This document shows positions 36,399 through 46,523 of a stretch of DNA of 64,000 nt, piece by piece; the first letter of the stretch is position 1; each line of letters starts with the position of its first letter. A model generated the notes under the pieces. It was given only the letters and a program-made list of their open reading frames with translations, searched no databases and had not been told where the DNA came from. The DNA is from Pleomorphomonas sp. PLEO. GTDB lineage: Bacteria > Pseudomonadota > Alphaproteobacteria > Rhizobiales > Pleomorphomonadaceae. Position numbers and translations under genes: made by a program. The stretch is taken from assembly GCF_041320595.1 (NCBI RefSeq), contig NZ_CP166625.1, positions 2,181,501 to 2,245,500 on the forward strand, given 5' to 3'.

Positions 36399-37352
36399 GT
36401 GGAGCAATCGAATTTTCAATCGCTTCTGGGGGAGGTGCTGCGGCGCGTTCGGATCACCGAGGCCATGCAGTATTGCTACATGCCGTCGGGGGATTGGGAG
36501 ACCGACGCGACACCGGTCGCGTCCAGGCCGAAGGACGGCATCGGGTTTCACATTCTGGCCACCGGCACCTGCTGGCTTGAGTTCGGCGGCCGGCGAACGA
36601 CACTGCGCGAGGGCGACATCGCGGCCTTCCCCTTCGGCACGCCGCATACCCTCGGCGCGGGCAGCGGCGGGCAGGTGTTCGATCCCGGTGGCGCGCTGCC
36701 ACCGATGCCGTGGCCCGAAACCCCCATGCTGCGCTTTGGAAATGCCGATCGCCTGGTTCGCATCCTCTGCGGCTACGTCCGTTGCGAAGCGGTGCACTTT
36801 CTGCCCTTCCGCCAGGCGCTGCCGGAATTCATCCACGTTTCCACAGCCGCGAACGAAGATTGGCTGTCGGGCGTCGTTTTACAGATCGTGCGCGAAGTGG
36901 ACATGCCCAGGGGCGGGGGAACGGCGATCCTGGAACGCTTGACCGAAATCGCCTTGCTCGAAGTTCTGCGCCGGCAGCTCAGCGCGGAGTCAACCCGTGA
37001 GATCGGCTGGCTCGCGGCGATCCGGGATCCGATCCTGGGAAGATGCCTGAAACTCATCCATGACGATCCCGGAAAGCCCTGGAGCCTCGGGGCTCTGATC
37101 GACGGGGCAGGCGCTTCGCGGAGTGTGATTTCGGAACGCTTTACGACGATGCTGGGGACCGGACCGATCTCCTATATTCGCGACTGGCGTCTGTTTCTCG
37201 CCCGGGAACGGCTGAAGCAGGGCAGTCCGTCGATCGGCTCTGTCGCCGAGGCGGCGGGATATTCATCCGAGGCAGCCTTCAACCGGGCCTTCGCCCGCGC
37301 CTATGGCGTGCCGCCGGCGGCCTTCCGGGAAAGCCAGCGGAATTCGTCCTGA
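36399..37352 (+). CDS. AraC-family transcriptional regulator with N-terminal cupin
   Basis: This protein of about 317 residues has a cupin-type sensor (IGFHILATGTCWLEFGGRRT, GDIAAFPFGTPHTLGAG) and a C-terminal pair of helix-turn-helices (WSLGALIDGAGASRSVISER; SIGSVAEAAGYSSEAAFNRA) ending AYGVPPAAFRES. This cupin_6/AraC type often controls oxidoreductase genes. The GTG at 36399 matches the usual family start. ATG 36270 would add 43 atypical residues. The divergent DsrE gene is a possible target. Confidence 0.92.
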   Translation: MEQSNFQSLLGEVLRRVRITEAMQYCYMPSGDWETDATPVASRPKDGIGFHILATGTCWLEFGGRRTTLREGDIAAFPFGTPHTLGAGSGGQVFDPGGALPPMPWPETPMLRFGNADRLVRILCGYVRCEAVHFLPFRQALPEFIHVSTAANEDWLSGVVLQIVREVDMPRGGGTAILERLTEIALLEVLRRQLSAESTREIGWLAAIRDPILGRCLKLIHDDPGKPWSLGALIDGAGASRSVISERFTTMLGTGPISYIRDWRLFLARERLKQGSPSIGSVAEAAGYSSEAAFNRAFARAYGVPPAAFRESQRNSS

Positions 37353-37385
37353 AAGACCAGAGAAGCGCGGCAATCCGCCGCTGGA

Positions 37386-38267
37386 CTAACCTTGTGCTGC
37401 GCCGGCTTCCTCAACCAGCCAATCGCGAAAGTGCGCCACGGCGGGCCGCTGCAAGGCCTCCGGCCGGCTCACGGCGTAATAGGCGAAGGCGGTCGGCCAC
37501 TGGATCGACAGCGCCCGGATGAGACGCCCGGCGCGCAGGTCGTCGTCGGCATAGGTGTCGCGCACCAGGGCCAGCCCTTGCCCGGCCACGGCCGCCCGCA
37601 CCATCAGATGATCTTCGGAGAAGGCCGAGCCGGGGAGCTGCGCCGGGATCGTCACGCCATGCGCCGCGAACCACAGCCGCCAGTCCGCCCGCTCAAGGTC
37701 GTGCAGCAGCGGGAAGGCCAGGCAATCGGCGGGTGTCTTAATAGTCGCGCGGTCGTTCAGAAGGCGCGGGCTGGCGACGACGATCAGCTCGGGCGCAATC
37801 AGCGGCACCGAGACGAGGCCGGGATAGTCGCCTAGGCCGTGGCGGATCGCCACGTCCACCGGCTCGCGCTTCAGGTCGATGACGCGGCTATCGGTTTCCA
37901 GTTCGATATCGATATGGGGATGAAGCGCCGAAAAGCGCGGCAGGCGCGGCACCAGCCAGCTGACGGCAAACGACGCCATGGCGCTGACCCGGACACGATG
38001 CGCCGACGGCTGGCTCAACCCGCGCCGCGCTTCGTCGATGCGGCGGAAGGGCTCGTCGAGCGCGGTGAACAGCGCTTGCCCCGCCTCGGTCAGGCTCACG
38101 CCCTTGGCCGTTCTGACGAACAGCCGCTGCCCCGTCATGTCCTCCAGTTCCCGCACCCGTTGGCTGATCGCCCCCGGCGTCAGCGACAGGGATTGGGCGG
38201 CATCGCGCATGCGGCCCGATCGGGCCACGGCGACGAAAGTTTCGAGGAGGAACAGCGGGATCGTCAT
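37386..38267 (-). CDS. LysR-family transcriptional regulator (GcvA-like)
   Basis: This 293-residue protein has a helix-turn-helix in MRDAAQSLSLTPGAISQRVR and the effector-domain motif SAMASFAVSWLVPRLPRF, which is typical of the GcvA/AmpR branch. It is divergent from the MFS transporter with 100 bases between them, so it likely regulates that transporter and itself. The intergenic stretch 38268-38300 (TTTAGCACAGGTAAACTTG) could hold its binding site. Start and length are normal. Confidence 0.93.
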   Translation of the reverse strand: MTIPLFLLETFVAVARSGRMRDAAQSLSLTPGAISQRVRELEDMTGQRLFVRTAKGVSLTEAGQALFTALDEPFRRIDEARRGLSQPSAHRVRVSAMASFAVSWLVPRLPRFSALHPHIDIELETDSRVIDLKREPVDVAIRHGLGDYPGLVSVPLIAPELIVVASPRLLNDRATIKTPADCLAFPLLHDLERADWRLWFAAHGVTIPAQLPGSAFSEDHLMVRAAVAGQGLALVRDTYADDDLRAGRLIRALSIQWPTAFAYYAVSRPEALQRPAVAHFRDWLVEEAGAAQG

Positions 38268-38367
38268 CGAGCATGTTTAGCACAGGTAAACTTGCTCGAT
38301 GAAACCATCGTTTGTCGAAGGCGGCCCGTTGGCGGAAGTGTCTCATGACCACAGTCGGAGACACGTC

Positions 38368-39588
38368 ATGGACACGCGGCCATCATCTACATCCCCCAGG
38401 CAATGGGCGGTTGTCGCCTTCGGCTTCCTGGCGCTGGCGCTCGCCTTCTCGGCGCGGGCAACGCTTGGCCTGATCATGCCGATCTGGTCGCAGGAGCTTG
38501 GCTGGTCGCGCAGCTTCGTCTCGGGGGCGGCGGCGGTGGCGCTGCTGGTGATGGCGGCGGTGGCGCCGTTCGCCGGCCGGCTGGTCGACCGGCACGGCGT
38601 GCGGTCGACGCTGACGCTCGGCCTTGCGCTGGTCGGGTCCGGCTGCCTGGTCGTCTCGGCCACCAGTCATGCCGCCATCTTCGTTCTGGCCTTCAGCGGA
38701 GTGTCGGCGCTCGGCTTCGGCATCGTGGCGACGCATGTAGTGTCGACGGCCATCGCCCGGCAGTTCCAGGCGAACCGGGGGCTGGCAACCGGCATCGCCA
38801 CCTCCGGCTCAACGGGCGGGCAATTCCTCATCGTGCCGCTGATCGCGGCGGTGCTGACGGCCTTCAGCTGGCGGTGGAGCTTTCTTGCCATCGGGCTTGC
38901 CTGCCTCATGCTCATCCCGCTCCTGTGGTGGGCGCTCTCGACGAAGGAGCCGCCCCGGCAACAGGCATCCGCCGATCTGCCGGTCCCCTCGCTTAGAGAC
39001 GATCTCCTGGCGATCCTCAGGACGCCGGCGTTCCACGTGCTGTTCTGGAGCTTCCTTTTGTGCGGCTACACGACGGCCGGCGTGATCGAGACGCATTTCC
39101 TGCCCTACGCCGCCTTCTGCGGCTTCGGGCCGGTGCCGAGCGCGGCGGCCTATGGCGTGCTGTCGGCGGTCAACCTCCTGGGCATGATCGGCGCCGGCTG
39201 GCTGACCGACCGCATGAACCGGGTGGTGCTGCTCGGCTCGATCTACATCCTGCGCGGGCTGACCTTCCTCGTTCTGATGAAGGTCGGCGCCAGCTACGAC
39301 ATGCTGGTGGTGTTCGCGATGCTGTTCGGCGCCGTCGACTATGCCACCGTTCCGGTGACCGCCAGCCTCGTCGCCAGCCACATCGGCCTGCGCACCATGG
39401 GCCTTGCCATGGGCCTGATCTCGGCCGGCCACTCGCTGGGCGCGGCGGCGGGCGCCTATTCCGGCGGCTACATCTTCGACCTGACCGTGCGATACGAGGG
39501 CGTGTGGCTGATCTCGCTCGGCCTCGCCGTCGGCGCCGGCCTCATGGTCTTCCTGCTGCGCGAGGCTAAGCCGGCGACGGTGGGATGA
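38368..39588 (+). CDS. MFS transporter
   Basis: This protein of about 406 residues has 12 hydrophobic helices. The loop 2-3 motif reads GRLVDRHGVRSTLTLGLALV, a standard MFS motif A. The sequence resembles oxalate/formate antiporter-like and monocarboxylate-type members (SAGHSLGAAAGAYSGGYIFD). The substrate is unknown. The start ATG 38368 has GGAG eight bases upstream. The LysR gene is divergent. Confidence 0.92.
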   Translation: MDTRPSSTSPRQWAVVAFGFLALALAFSARATLGLIMPIWSQELGWSRSFVSGAAAVALLVMAAVAPFAGRLVDRHGVRSTLTLGLALVGSGCLVVSATSHAAIFVLAFSGVSALGFGIVATHVVSTAIARQFQANRGLATGIATSGSTGGQFLIVPLIAAVLTAFSWRWSFLAIGLACLMLIPLLWWALSTKEPPRQQASADLPVPSLRDDLLAILRTPAFHVLFWSFLLCGYTTAGVIETHFLPYAAFCGFGPVPSAAAYGVLSAVNLLGMIGAGWLTDRMNRVVLLGSIYILRGLTFLVLMKVGASYDMLVVFAMLFGAVDYATVPVTASLVASHIGLRTMGLAMGLISAGHSLGAAAGAYSGGYIFDLTVRYEGVWLISLGLAVGAGLMVFLLREAKPATVG

Positions 39589-40352
39589 GGAAGCGGGGTT
39601 GGAAGAGGGGGGTGGATTACGTCAGCTTTGCGCCGCGTTTTGGTCGTAGAGCTCAATCTTGCGCTTGCCCGAAAGCAGACTTCTCCAACGACTGCGTTAG
39701 AGGTCGAGGCTGCGCCATGGGGTGGGCGGCTTCCGTGGGCAACAGACCTTCTCGCTGTGCTGCTTTGTTCGGTGCGTCCAACCGACCTATATCGCGGAGA
39801 CTGAATCCCAACGTGTTCTTTGGCTGAAGCTTCAAGTCGTGCCCGCCCGCATTCTTGCCTAGTGGCCAATCCGCAAGACTTGATGGACGTCATACTGGGT
39901 GCCTTTTCACGTTTTGATAAGTCCCTTGCCCTCACCGGCTGACGGACAACGTGCTTCACGACATTCACGCTACCAACGGGTGCACCACGTCGCGGGCTGC
40001 GGCAATGGGTTGAGCCGCCTGCCAATAGCGACACTCGGGTCGGGGCTTATCGCAGCGTGTAGAGTTTGCCGTCGACCCCAGTGAAAAACCTTTTGAAACG
40101 ATCCAGTCATTTTCTCTTCTGCTTGACCGTCTTCAATGATGCCTAAGGCCTGCGTCTCCAAGCGAAGTTCTTTCCGAACTCACAGCGCTCAGATTTGAGA
40201 AGAAATTTAAAATAACGTGCTTTCCTACTGTTGACTCGCCCACGAGTTGAAGTGCACACTGTCGGTGAAATAGTGCCTTGAGCCAGAATTCTTTTTAATG
40301 CGGACTACCAAATAAGCAGCGACGGCTAGTCGAGCGCACGGGGGTTTTCGTC
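39589..40352. other. 764-base stretch without a recognisable gene
   Basis: GC content and codon use fall compared with the MFS gene. Short frames on both strands (for example 39653-39835 minus and 39970-40161 minus) show no family features. The last 150 bases are AT-rich and may hold the lipoprotein promoter. It adjoins a region of broken genes and may be decayed sequence. Confidence 0.5.
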
Positions 40353-41033
40353 ATGAGGAAATTTGCTGTACTGCTTCAGTGTGCTTTGCTGCTTGCAGCT
40401 TGCACAAACAACTCCAAGCAAGAATCGGCAGCAAGCCTCAACGATACAATCAACTCCCTTGGTTACGATTCACTGGCACTTCCTTCCACTGCCTATGGGC
40501 CGGGCTCCCTGGTAACGTCAGCGAAAGGCAATGGCCTGACGCCGCCGCTGAAGCTGACTTATCTATGCAGGCCGGATTTTACCCATGCCCCACCAGCCAT
40601 CATCGACCATGCCGCCACATCGGAGGCTTCGGGCAAGCTAACCGGCTCGTTCCAACTGGACGTCTCGACCCTGGCTAAGCTGGGGCTCGGTGCCAAGCTC
40701 ACCTACATCCGTTCGATCACGGTAAAACTGAGCAACGTTACGGTTGAGCAACTGGCGTTGGACGACCTTGAAGCCGTTCGATCGCAGCTCGGCCCGGCAT
40801 GCCAAAACATCGTTCGAGAATATTCCCGTCGGTCGCTGGCTTATCAAACACAGCAAGCCATCAGGGCCGACGTGACCTATTCCGTGCAGCTTAACAAGGG
40901 TGCTTCGGCGGACGTCAAGGGCCTGGTCTTCAAAGCGTTGACGGCGGCCTTCGGCGGCTCGATTGAAAGTGACTCCGGTCTGACCGCCACCGGAAAGGGC
41001 CTTTTCTATGGTCTTTTGCTGACTAAGGTCTGA
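40353..41033 (+). CDS. Hypothetical lipoprotein
   Basis: This 226-residue protein has a lipoprotein signal peptide, MRKFAVLLQCALLLAAC, whose Cys in LLAAC is the acylation site. The mature part has no motif I recognise. It contains a stretch with THAPPAIIDHAATSEASGKL and alternating strands (LTYIRSITVKLSNVTVEQLA). It is probably anchored in a membrane facing the periplasm. The gene sits before a pseudogene zone, is intact, and has lower GC than the operons to the left. Confidence 0.8.
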   Translation: MRKFAVLLQCALLLAACTNNSKQESAASLNDTINSLGYDSLALPSTAYGPGSLVTSAKGNGLTPPLKLTYLCRPDFTHAPPAIIDHAATSEASGKLTGSFQLDVSTLAKLGLGAKLTYIRSITVKLSNVTVEQLALDDLEAVRSQLGPACQNIVREYSRRSLAYQTQQAIRADVTYSVQLNKGASADVKGLVFKALTAAFGGSIESDSGLTATGKGLFYGLLLTKV

Positions 41034-41214
41034 CGTCGCGCGAATGGCTGAGATAGGCGGCAAGCTTAGAACGCTATTCGATCTGATTGAATCAGATCGG
41101 CGCTCTAAGTTCTTGGTTTGGAAGCATCATCTTATCGATCCTCGTTTCACTCCGGTCGGACGATGCTCTAATGGGGCCGTTCAACAAACGAAAGGTATTT
41201 GGAGAAGGTTCTTC

Positions 41215-41485
41215 GTGAGAAAATTCCTCTTAGCCGCTCTCGTTTGGACTGGAGCTCTAATACCCGGGCTCGCTTTTGCGGAATGGGTATTGCAAATCGA
41301 CTGGTCAGCACAAGGCCGTTGACCTTTCAAACCCGCTAACGGATCGATTTATGAGCAGGATGAAGTCCATAGGCGTCGACACGGTCATCCTTTATTATGA
41401 CTACCCCGATGAGACCATCAAGGGTAAGACGCTGCGGCCGAGCGAGCATCTTAAGATTGCGGCAACAATCCAACAGTTAGTGACG
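41215..41485 (+). pseudogene. Broken DUF1906 (glycoside hydrolase-like) secreted protein
   Basis: A GTG at 41215 behind GGAGAAGG starts a good signal peptide (VRKFLLAALVWTGALIPGLA, then FAE) but the frame stops at 41322. Another frame from about 41312 continues with KAVDLSNPLTDRFMSRMKSI and GVDTVILYYDYPDETIKGKT. This resembles the start of DUF1906 proteins (GVxTVIRYYDYPNET). Thus a frameshift splits signal peptide and domain. The domain itself breaks off near 41480 with unrelated sequence after it. It is a doubly disrupted remnant. Confidence 0.7.
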
Positions 41486-41663
41486 GCTGCTTTTGACGAA
41501 ATGGGCCCGATCCCACGGGTCCGTTATCTGGCCCGTCGTCCTGAAACCAGACTGTCCGCTTACGGCCCATTGTTGCCGCGAAGCGCGCAGGGCAGGGCTC
41601 TGTACGCTTTCTCCCTGACCCCCTGCCTGAACCATTCCCGCGTTCACACGGCCCCCCGTCGCC

Positions 41664-41849
41664 TCACTCCCACAGTATCGGTACAAGCGAGACGACGAGC
41701 AGGCCGGCCATGGCGTGATTGAATATGCGAACGGCGCGGGGCGAGCCCATGAGCCTGCCGACGGATGCGCCCAGGGCGGTCCAGGCCATGACGCTGGTGA
41801 AGGTCATCGCCCTCTCGCCTGCGGCGACTTCCTTCGGAAAATCTTGCAC
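41664..41849 (-). pseudogene. C-terminal remnant of a LysE-family exporter
   Basis: The fragment reads TSVMAWTALGASVGRLMGSP, RAVRIFNHAMAGLLVVSLVP and ILWE before the stop, which fits the last helices of LysE/RhtB amino-acid exporters (typically LGRLLRSPRALRLFNRAMA). The N-terminal two thirds are missing. Its upstream end abuts the truncated end of the ankyrin gene, suggesting a deletion that joined two genes. Confidence 0.7.
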
Positions 41850-41857
41850 CTGAGCGA

Positions 41858-42196
41858 TTATCTACCTGCACTCAAGGAGGGTGTCTTGCCGAACTCATTG
41901 CATGCGTCAGCCGACGCCCCGTGGCTTAGCAGGATGCGGGCAACATATTCCGTTTGTGCGTAGTGCAAGGCGGTATTGCCCATGTCGCCCGCTTTATTCG
42001 CGTCGACACCGGCTTCCAACAGAAGCTCTAGCGTTCGAATATCTCCTCTCTGAGCTGCGATGTGGAGCAACGTGTCACCGTTGGAATCCACATAGGTGAG
42101 AGGGTTGATTGGAGCGTCTGCTTCTTCGGCCTCATAGTTTGTCAGATAGGCGTATTTGCCTTGGAGTTCCTGGGTCTCAGCTTTCGTAAGCGTCAT
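41858..42196 (-). CDS. Ankyrin-repeat protein, C-terminally truncated
   Basis: This protein of about 112 residues has ankyrin repeats: NGDTLLHIAAQRGDIRTLEL, LLEAGVDANKAGDMGNTALH and YVARILLSHGASADACNEFG. The third repeat should continue KTPL then a helix. Instead it reads KTPSLSAGR and stops, right at the join with the LysE remnant. The protein is therefore probably truncated. Start 42196 is favoured over 42247. Ankyrin repeats bind proteins and the partner is unknown. Confidence 0.75.
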   Translation of the reverse strand: MTLTKAETQELQGKYAYLTNYEAEEADAPINPLTYVDSNGDTLLHIAAQRGDIRTLELLLEAGVDANKAGDMGNTALHYAQTEYVARILLSHGASADACNEFGKTPSLSAGR

Positions 42197-42263
42197 GGGT
42201 AACCACGCATTTGGCAGAGTTCGAAACCCAGAAGCACCCGTCCTCAAGGATTGTGACGCTCCC

Positions 42264-43931
42264 TCACGCCGCGCTCAGTTCCTTCACGAAGTCCTGCACC
42301 TGATGCCGGAGGTCGCGCGACTGGGTGTCGAGCTGCTCGGAGAGGGTCATCAGCTGGGTGGCGGCGGTGCCGGTGAGTTCGGCGGCGGCGCCGACGCCGG
42401 TGATGGTGTTGGTCACGTCGGAGGTGCCGGAGGCGGCACGCTGGGTGTTCTGGGCGATTTCGTCGGTGGCGGCGCCCTGTTCCTCGACGGCGCCGGCGAT
42501 CGCCTCGGAGGTGTGCTGGATGGTGTCGATGGTCTGGACGATGCGTGAGATGGACTCGACGGCGAGGTTGGTCGCCGACTGAACCTCGGCGATCTTGCGG
42601 CCGATCTCGCCGGTGGCCTTGGCGGTCTGCTCGGCGAGCTGCTTGACCTCGGCGGCGACGACGGCAAAGCCCTTGCCCATCTCGCCGGCGCGGGCCGCCT
42701 CGATGGTGGCGTTCAGCGCCAGCAGGTTGGTCTGCGCGGCGATATTGTTGATCAGCGTCACCACCTCGCCGATCTCCTGGGCGGAGACCGACAGGGCCTC
42801 GACGTTCTTGGCCGAGGTCTCGGCTTCGGCGGCGGCGTCACGGGCGATCTGCGAGGAATGCGACACCTGCTTGGAGATTTCCTGGATGGAGGCCGACAGC
42901 TCCTCGGCGCCGGCTGCCACGGTCTGCACGTTGGTCGAGGCTTCCTCGGCGGCGCCGGCCACCTGCTGGGCTTGCATGGCGGTTTCCTCGGCGGTGGCCG
43001 ACAAGTCGCGGGCGCTGTTGGCCATCTCGCCGGATGATTTGCCGAAGCCGTCGGATAGCGCCTCGATGCGGGCGGCGAAATCGCGGGTGAGGGCGGCGGT
43101 CCGCTCCAGGCGTTCGCGCTCCACCGCCTGCCGGTTGGACATGTCGTTGCGCAGCTGATCGGCTTCCAGAAGGTTGCGCCGGACGACACTGAGCTCGGTG
43201 GCCATCTGGCCGAATTCGTCGCGCCGGGTGGCGCTGTCGCCGGATGTGGTAAGTTCGCCGCGCGCGATGGCCTGAAGCGAGCCAGAGATGGTCCGGACGC
43301 CGCTGGAAACGCTCCGTTCAATCTTGAAGCTGAAGATCAAGATGGCAACGAAGGCCACCAGCAGGAGGGAGATCGTCACCGTCTGGAAAGTGGCGGTGAT
43401 GGCGTCGAAGGATTGATCGACCAGTTTCGCCTGCTTCTCGGCCAGCGTTCTGAGGGTGGCAAAATTCGTGGCGATTTCGGTGACCACGTCATCGATCTTG
43501 CCGTCGAGATCGCGAACGTCCTGGGTCATCTCCGCGGACTTGTCGAGCTTGGGCAGCATCTCGGTTTCGAATATGGAGGCCAACTGGTCGAGGGCCTTCT
43601 CGCCGGCGGTCAGCGCCGCCGCCTGATCGGGATCTGCGATCCAGGTTTTGAGGTTCTTGATAACGCCGCGTTCGGACTCGATGGCCTTGGCCCAGTCGCG
43701 CCGGCTGACATCGAGATCGCGGTTGATCTCGGTATCGGCGATGATGCGGTAGAGACGGGCACCGACGGCGCTGGCGTCGGCTGCTTCGTTGGCGTGGAGG
43801 GAGAGGGTCGCGCCCTCGTCCTGAAGCGTCCTGATCCACGTCAGGCTATACCAGGTTCCCAGCGATAGAACGAGCAGAAGGGTGGTGAAGACTACGAGCA
43901 GAGATCTCAACTGGAACTTGATCGACAGCAT
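42264..43931 (-). CDS. Methyl-accepting chemotaxis protein
   Basis: This protein of about 555 residues has a first transmembrane helix ([20 protein letters not shown]), a four-helix-bundle-like periplasmic domain, a second helix ([19 protein letters not shown]), HAMP and a signalling domain with [20 protein letters not shown]. The tip is [20 protein letters not shown] downstream of the usual hairpin. Start 43931 begins the membrane helix region, with the frame open to 43991. It is divergent from another chemoreceptor gene. No che genes are adjacent. Confidence 0.94.
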   Translation of the reverse strand: MLSIKFQLRSLLVVFTTLLLVLSLGTWYSLTWIRTLQDEGATLSLHANEAADASAVGARLYRIIADTEINRDLDVSRRDWAKAIESERGVIKNLKTWIADPDQAAALTAGEKALDQLASIFETEMLPKLDKSAEMTQDVRDLDGKIDDVVTEIATNFATLRTLAEKQAKLVDQSFDAITATFQTVTISLLLVAFVAILIFSFKIERSVSSGVRTISGSLQAIARGELTTSGDSATRRDEFGQMATELSVVRRNLLEADQLRNDMSNRQAVERERLERTAALTRDFAARIEALSDGFGKSSGEMANSARDLSATAEETAMQAQQVAGAAEEASTNVQTVAAGAEELSASIQEISKQVSHSSQIARDAAAEAETSAKNVEALSVSAQEIGEVVTLINNIAAQTNLLALNATIEAARAGEMGKGFAVVAAEVKQLAEQTAKATGEIGRKIAEVQSATNLAVESISRIVQTIDTIQHTSEAIAGAVEEQGAATDEIAQNTQRAASGTSDVTNTITGVGAAAELTGTAATQLMTLSEQLDTQSRDLRHQVQDFVKELSAA

Positions 43932-44398
43932 GTCTGAAACCCCGGCTTGATCGCGGTGATCTACCCGCCTTGAAAATAGCGCTGTTTCCAAGCGTATCGT
44001 GTTGAAGGGGTACTATTGCCGAAGGCATATAATTTTCGGTTACGCCGGCCATACTTGCCGATATCGGGCGGTGACGGATCCGCTGTTCTGCCTTTTGGAT
44101 TTCAAGGTGTGGGGAGGGGCATCATGCGGTGGTTGCTTGGGGTTGCACATATAGCCACTTTTGCATGTGCTCTAGATGTAGTTGCGCTCAGTAAATATAC
44201 CACCAAAGATTGCTGATGTTAATAGTGCGTAGCGTTAATTTTGCATCAATTGTTTATTGTTAACCCTAACTGGCCAAGCTTGGGACTTGTACCGATTAAG
44301 GTGCACAAAACCGATCTGTTGGCGGGGCAGGTGCCAACGGACATCGCCGTTGACGCCGAAGGGGTGCGAACCTGATCTGGTTCGCTCAGGAGGGGCTT
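43932..44398. other. Divergent intergenic region between two chemoreceptor genes
   Basis: About 470 bases without a gene. The stretch 44180-44270 is AT-rich (GTTAATTTTGCATCAATTG) and likely contains a promoter of the rightward gene. A strong AGGAGGGG ribosome site precedes 44399. A 12-codon-scale frame on the plus strand near 44120 shows no homology. Confidence 0.45.
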
Positions 44399-46078
44399 AT
44401 GGCGTTTCGTCTTCAGATTCGTGGCCAGTTGATGCTAGCATTTGGCGTCGTCATCGCTGGCGGTCTCGGCAGCGGTTTATTTGTCCAATTGGCCAACCAG
44501 ACCCTGAAGCAGAATGTGGACTGGACGGTCCATACCTACGAGGTCATGCAAACCGCTGACAGTACCCTTGCCACGCTGGTCAATCAGGAGACCGGCATGC
44601 GCGGCTACCTAGTGACGGGCAACGAGGGGAACCTGGAGCCGCTCAAGGCCGGCGAGGCGGATTTCAAAGCCTCGTTCGATTTGGCCAAGAAGCTCACCAG
44701 CGACAATGCGAGCCAGCAGAAGCGCCTTTCCGACCTTTCCGATGAGGTTCAGGCGTGGCAGACCGACGTGTCGCACAAGGCCATCGCGCTGATGGCCAAG
44801 CCCGAAACGCAGGAGGCGGCGCGCGACATCGAGCGCCAAGGTCTGGGCAAGAAGAACTTCGACAAGATCCGTAGCATCATTTCCGAATTCAAGTCCGCCG
44901 AGGCCTCGTTGCTCGACAGCCGCGCCGCCGCCATGAGCACGGCCCAGAGCACCATCACGTTCGCGACCTTTACCTCGATCTTCCTCAGCCTTCTGATCGG
45001 TCTTGCCTCGGCATTCCTGCTCAACCGGCGCGTCGCCGCGCCGATCCGCGAGAGCATCGATGTCATGCGCGACATGCAGGCGGGCAATTACACCGTCAAG
45101 ATCGCCTATGCCGATCGCGCCGACGAGATCGGCGCCATGAGCGCGGCGCTGAGCGCCTTCCGCGACGAACTGGCCCGTGCCGCCGAGATGCGCACGCAGC
45201 AGGAAGCCGCCCGGGAAAAGGCCGAAGCTTCGATCCGCGCTCGCGCCACCCTCGCCGAGCGCTTTGTCGGCCGCATGGAGGCCCTCGCCACGACGTTCGG
45301 CCGTTCGTCGAACACCATCGCCGACGCGGCGCGCAACCTGTCGGCGACCGCCGAGGAGACCTCGCGTCAGGCGCAGGCGGTTGCCGGCGCGGCCGAGGAA
45401 GCGGCGTCCAACGTGCAGACCGTCGCCGCCGGCACCGAGGAATTGTCGGCCTCCATCCGGGAAATTTCCGGCCAGGTCAGCAACTCCAACCGCATCTCGC
45501 AGGAGGCGGCCACCGCGGCGGGCCAGAGCGCGGACAACATCCAGAGCCTGGCGACCGCTGCCAACCAGATCGGCGAGGTGGTCGACCTGATTTCCAACAT
45601 CGCCGCCCAGACCAACCTGCTGGCGCTCAATGCCACCATCGAGGCGGCCCGCGCCGGGGAGGCGGGCAAGGGCTTCGCTGTTGTTGCCGCCGAGGTGAAG
45701 CAACTGGCCGACCAGACCGCCAAGGCCACCGAGGAGATCGGCCGCAAGGTCGGCGAGATTCAGGTGGCCACGCATACCACGGTGGAATCGATGTCGCAGA
45801 TCACCAAGACCATCGTGGCGATCCAGCAGGCCTCGCAAGCCATCGCGTCGGCGGTCGAGCAGCAGGGCGTTGCCACATCGGAAATCGCCCAGAACACCCA
45901 GCGCGCCGCGACCGGCACCACCGATGTCACGGCCAACATCTCTGGCGTCAGCAGCGCCGCCGAGGTGACCGGTGCCTCATCGGTCGAGCTGATGCGGCTG
46001 TCGGACGAGCTGACGACACAGGCCTCCAGCCTGCAGACGGAAGTCCAGCAGTTCGTGGAATCGCTGCGCGCCGCCTGA
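44399..46078 (+). CDS. Methyl-accepting chemotaxis protein with CHASE3-type sensor
   Basis: This 559-residue protein has a first helix ([20 protein letters not shown]), a CHASE3 domain at about 40-170 with [15 protein letters not shown], the diagnostic motif, a second helix ([19 protein letters not shown]), HAMP and a signalling domain with [25 protein letters not shown]3 ligands are unknown. The signalling half is close to that of the divergent chemoreceptor at 42264-43931, so the two share an array. It ends in a strong terminator. Confidence 0.95.
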   Translation: MAFRLQIRGQLMLAFGVVIAGGLGSGLFVQLANQTLKQNVDWTVHTYEVMQTADSTLATLVNQETGMRGYLVTGNEGNLEPLKAGEADFKASFDLAKKLTSDNASQQKRLSDLSDEVQAWQTDVSHKAIALMAKPETQEAARDIERQGLGKKNFDKIRSIISEFKSAEASLLDSRAAAMSTAQSTITFATFTSIFLSLLIGLASAFLLNRRVAAPIRESIDVMRDMQAGNYTVKIAYADRADEIGAMSAALSAFRDELARAAEMRTQQEAAREKAEASIRARATLAERFVGRMEALATTFGRSSNTIADAARNLSATAEETSRQAQAVAGAAEEAASNVQTVAAGTEELSASIREISGQVSNSNRISQEAATAAGQSADNIQSLATAANQIGEVVDLISNIAAQTNLLALNATIEAARAGEAGKGFAVVAAEVKQLADQTAKATEEIGRKVGEIQVATHTTVESMSQITKTIVAIQQASQAIASAVEQQGVATSEIAQNTQRAATGTTDVTANISGVSSAAEVTGASSVELMRLSDELTTQASSLQTEVQQFVESLRAA

Positions 46079-46107
46079 TCGACGCCGAAACGCCTAAGAT
46101 CATCATT

Positions 46108-46134
46108 TGGCCCGGCCATGCGCCGGGCCATTTT
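46108..46134 (+). terminator. Rho-independent terminator
   Basis: TGGCCCGGC and GCCGGGCCA form a perfect 9-bp stem with a five-base loop, followed by TTTTC, 30 bases after the chemoreceptor stop. Confidence 0.9.
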
Positions 46135-46168
46135 CATATCTGGGTCAATGCTCGTACTCGTGTGCCGA

Positions 46169-46486
46169 TCAGATCAGCGGCGAGCATGGCTCGGGAGCGA
46201 GCAACGTCGTTTCGACCGACACGAAGTTGGAAAAATCAAAACCCACCATGTCGGCCTTGAACAGGTCGCTGGTCATGTAACGGTCGCTTTCGATCGCTGG
46301 GTCGGAACCCTGCGGGTAGTTGACGAGCGCGATGACTTTCGTGGGGGCGTCGGGAACGGTAAAGACGCCGTGGGTGGTGATGCCGAATGCCTTGAGGCTT
46401 TCGATGTGCTTGATCCAGATGGCGCGATAGGCCTCGGCGGCCTGGGCCGATTTCAGGGTGTAGATGCGGAGCTGAAATGTCTTCAT
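46169..46486 (-). CDS. NIPSNAP-family protein
   Basis: This 105-residue protein starts MKTFQLRIYTLKSAQAAEAY and has HIESLKAFGITTHGVFTVPD, typical of the NIPSNAP alpha/beta dimeric barrel. It follows the nitronate monooxygenase gene by 37 bases on the same strand and is probably co-transcribed with it. Such small barrels may act as monooxygenases or partners, and the function is unknown. Confidence 0.85.
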   Translation of the reverse strand: MKTFQLRIYTLKSAQAAEAYRAIWIKHIESLKAFGITTHGVFTVPDAPTKVIALVNYPQGSDPAIESDRYMTSDLFKADMVGFDFSNFVSVETTLLAPEPCSPLI

Positions 46487-46523
46487 GATGGTGTTCCTGT
46501 GAGAGGTTTCGGGGAAAATACCG

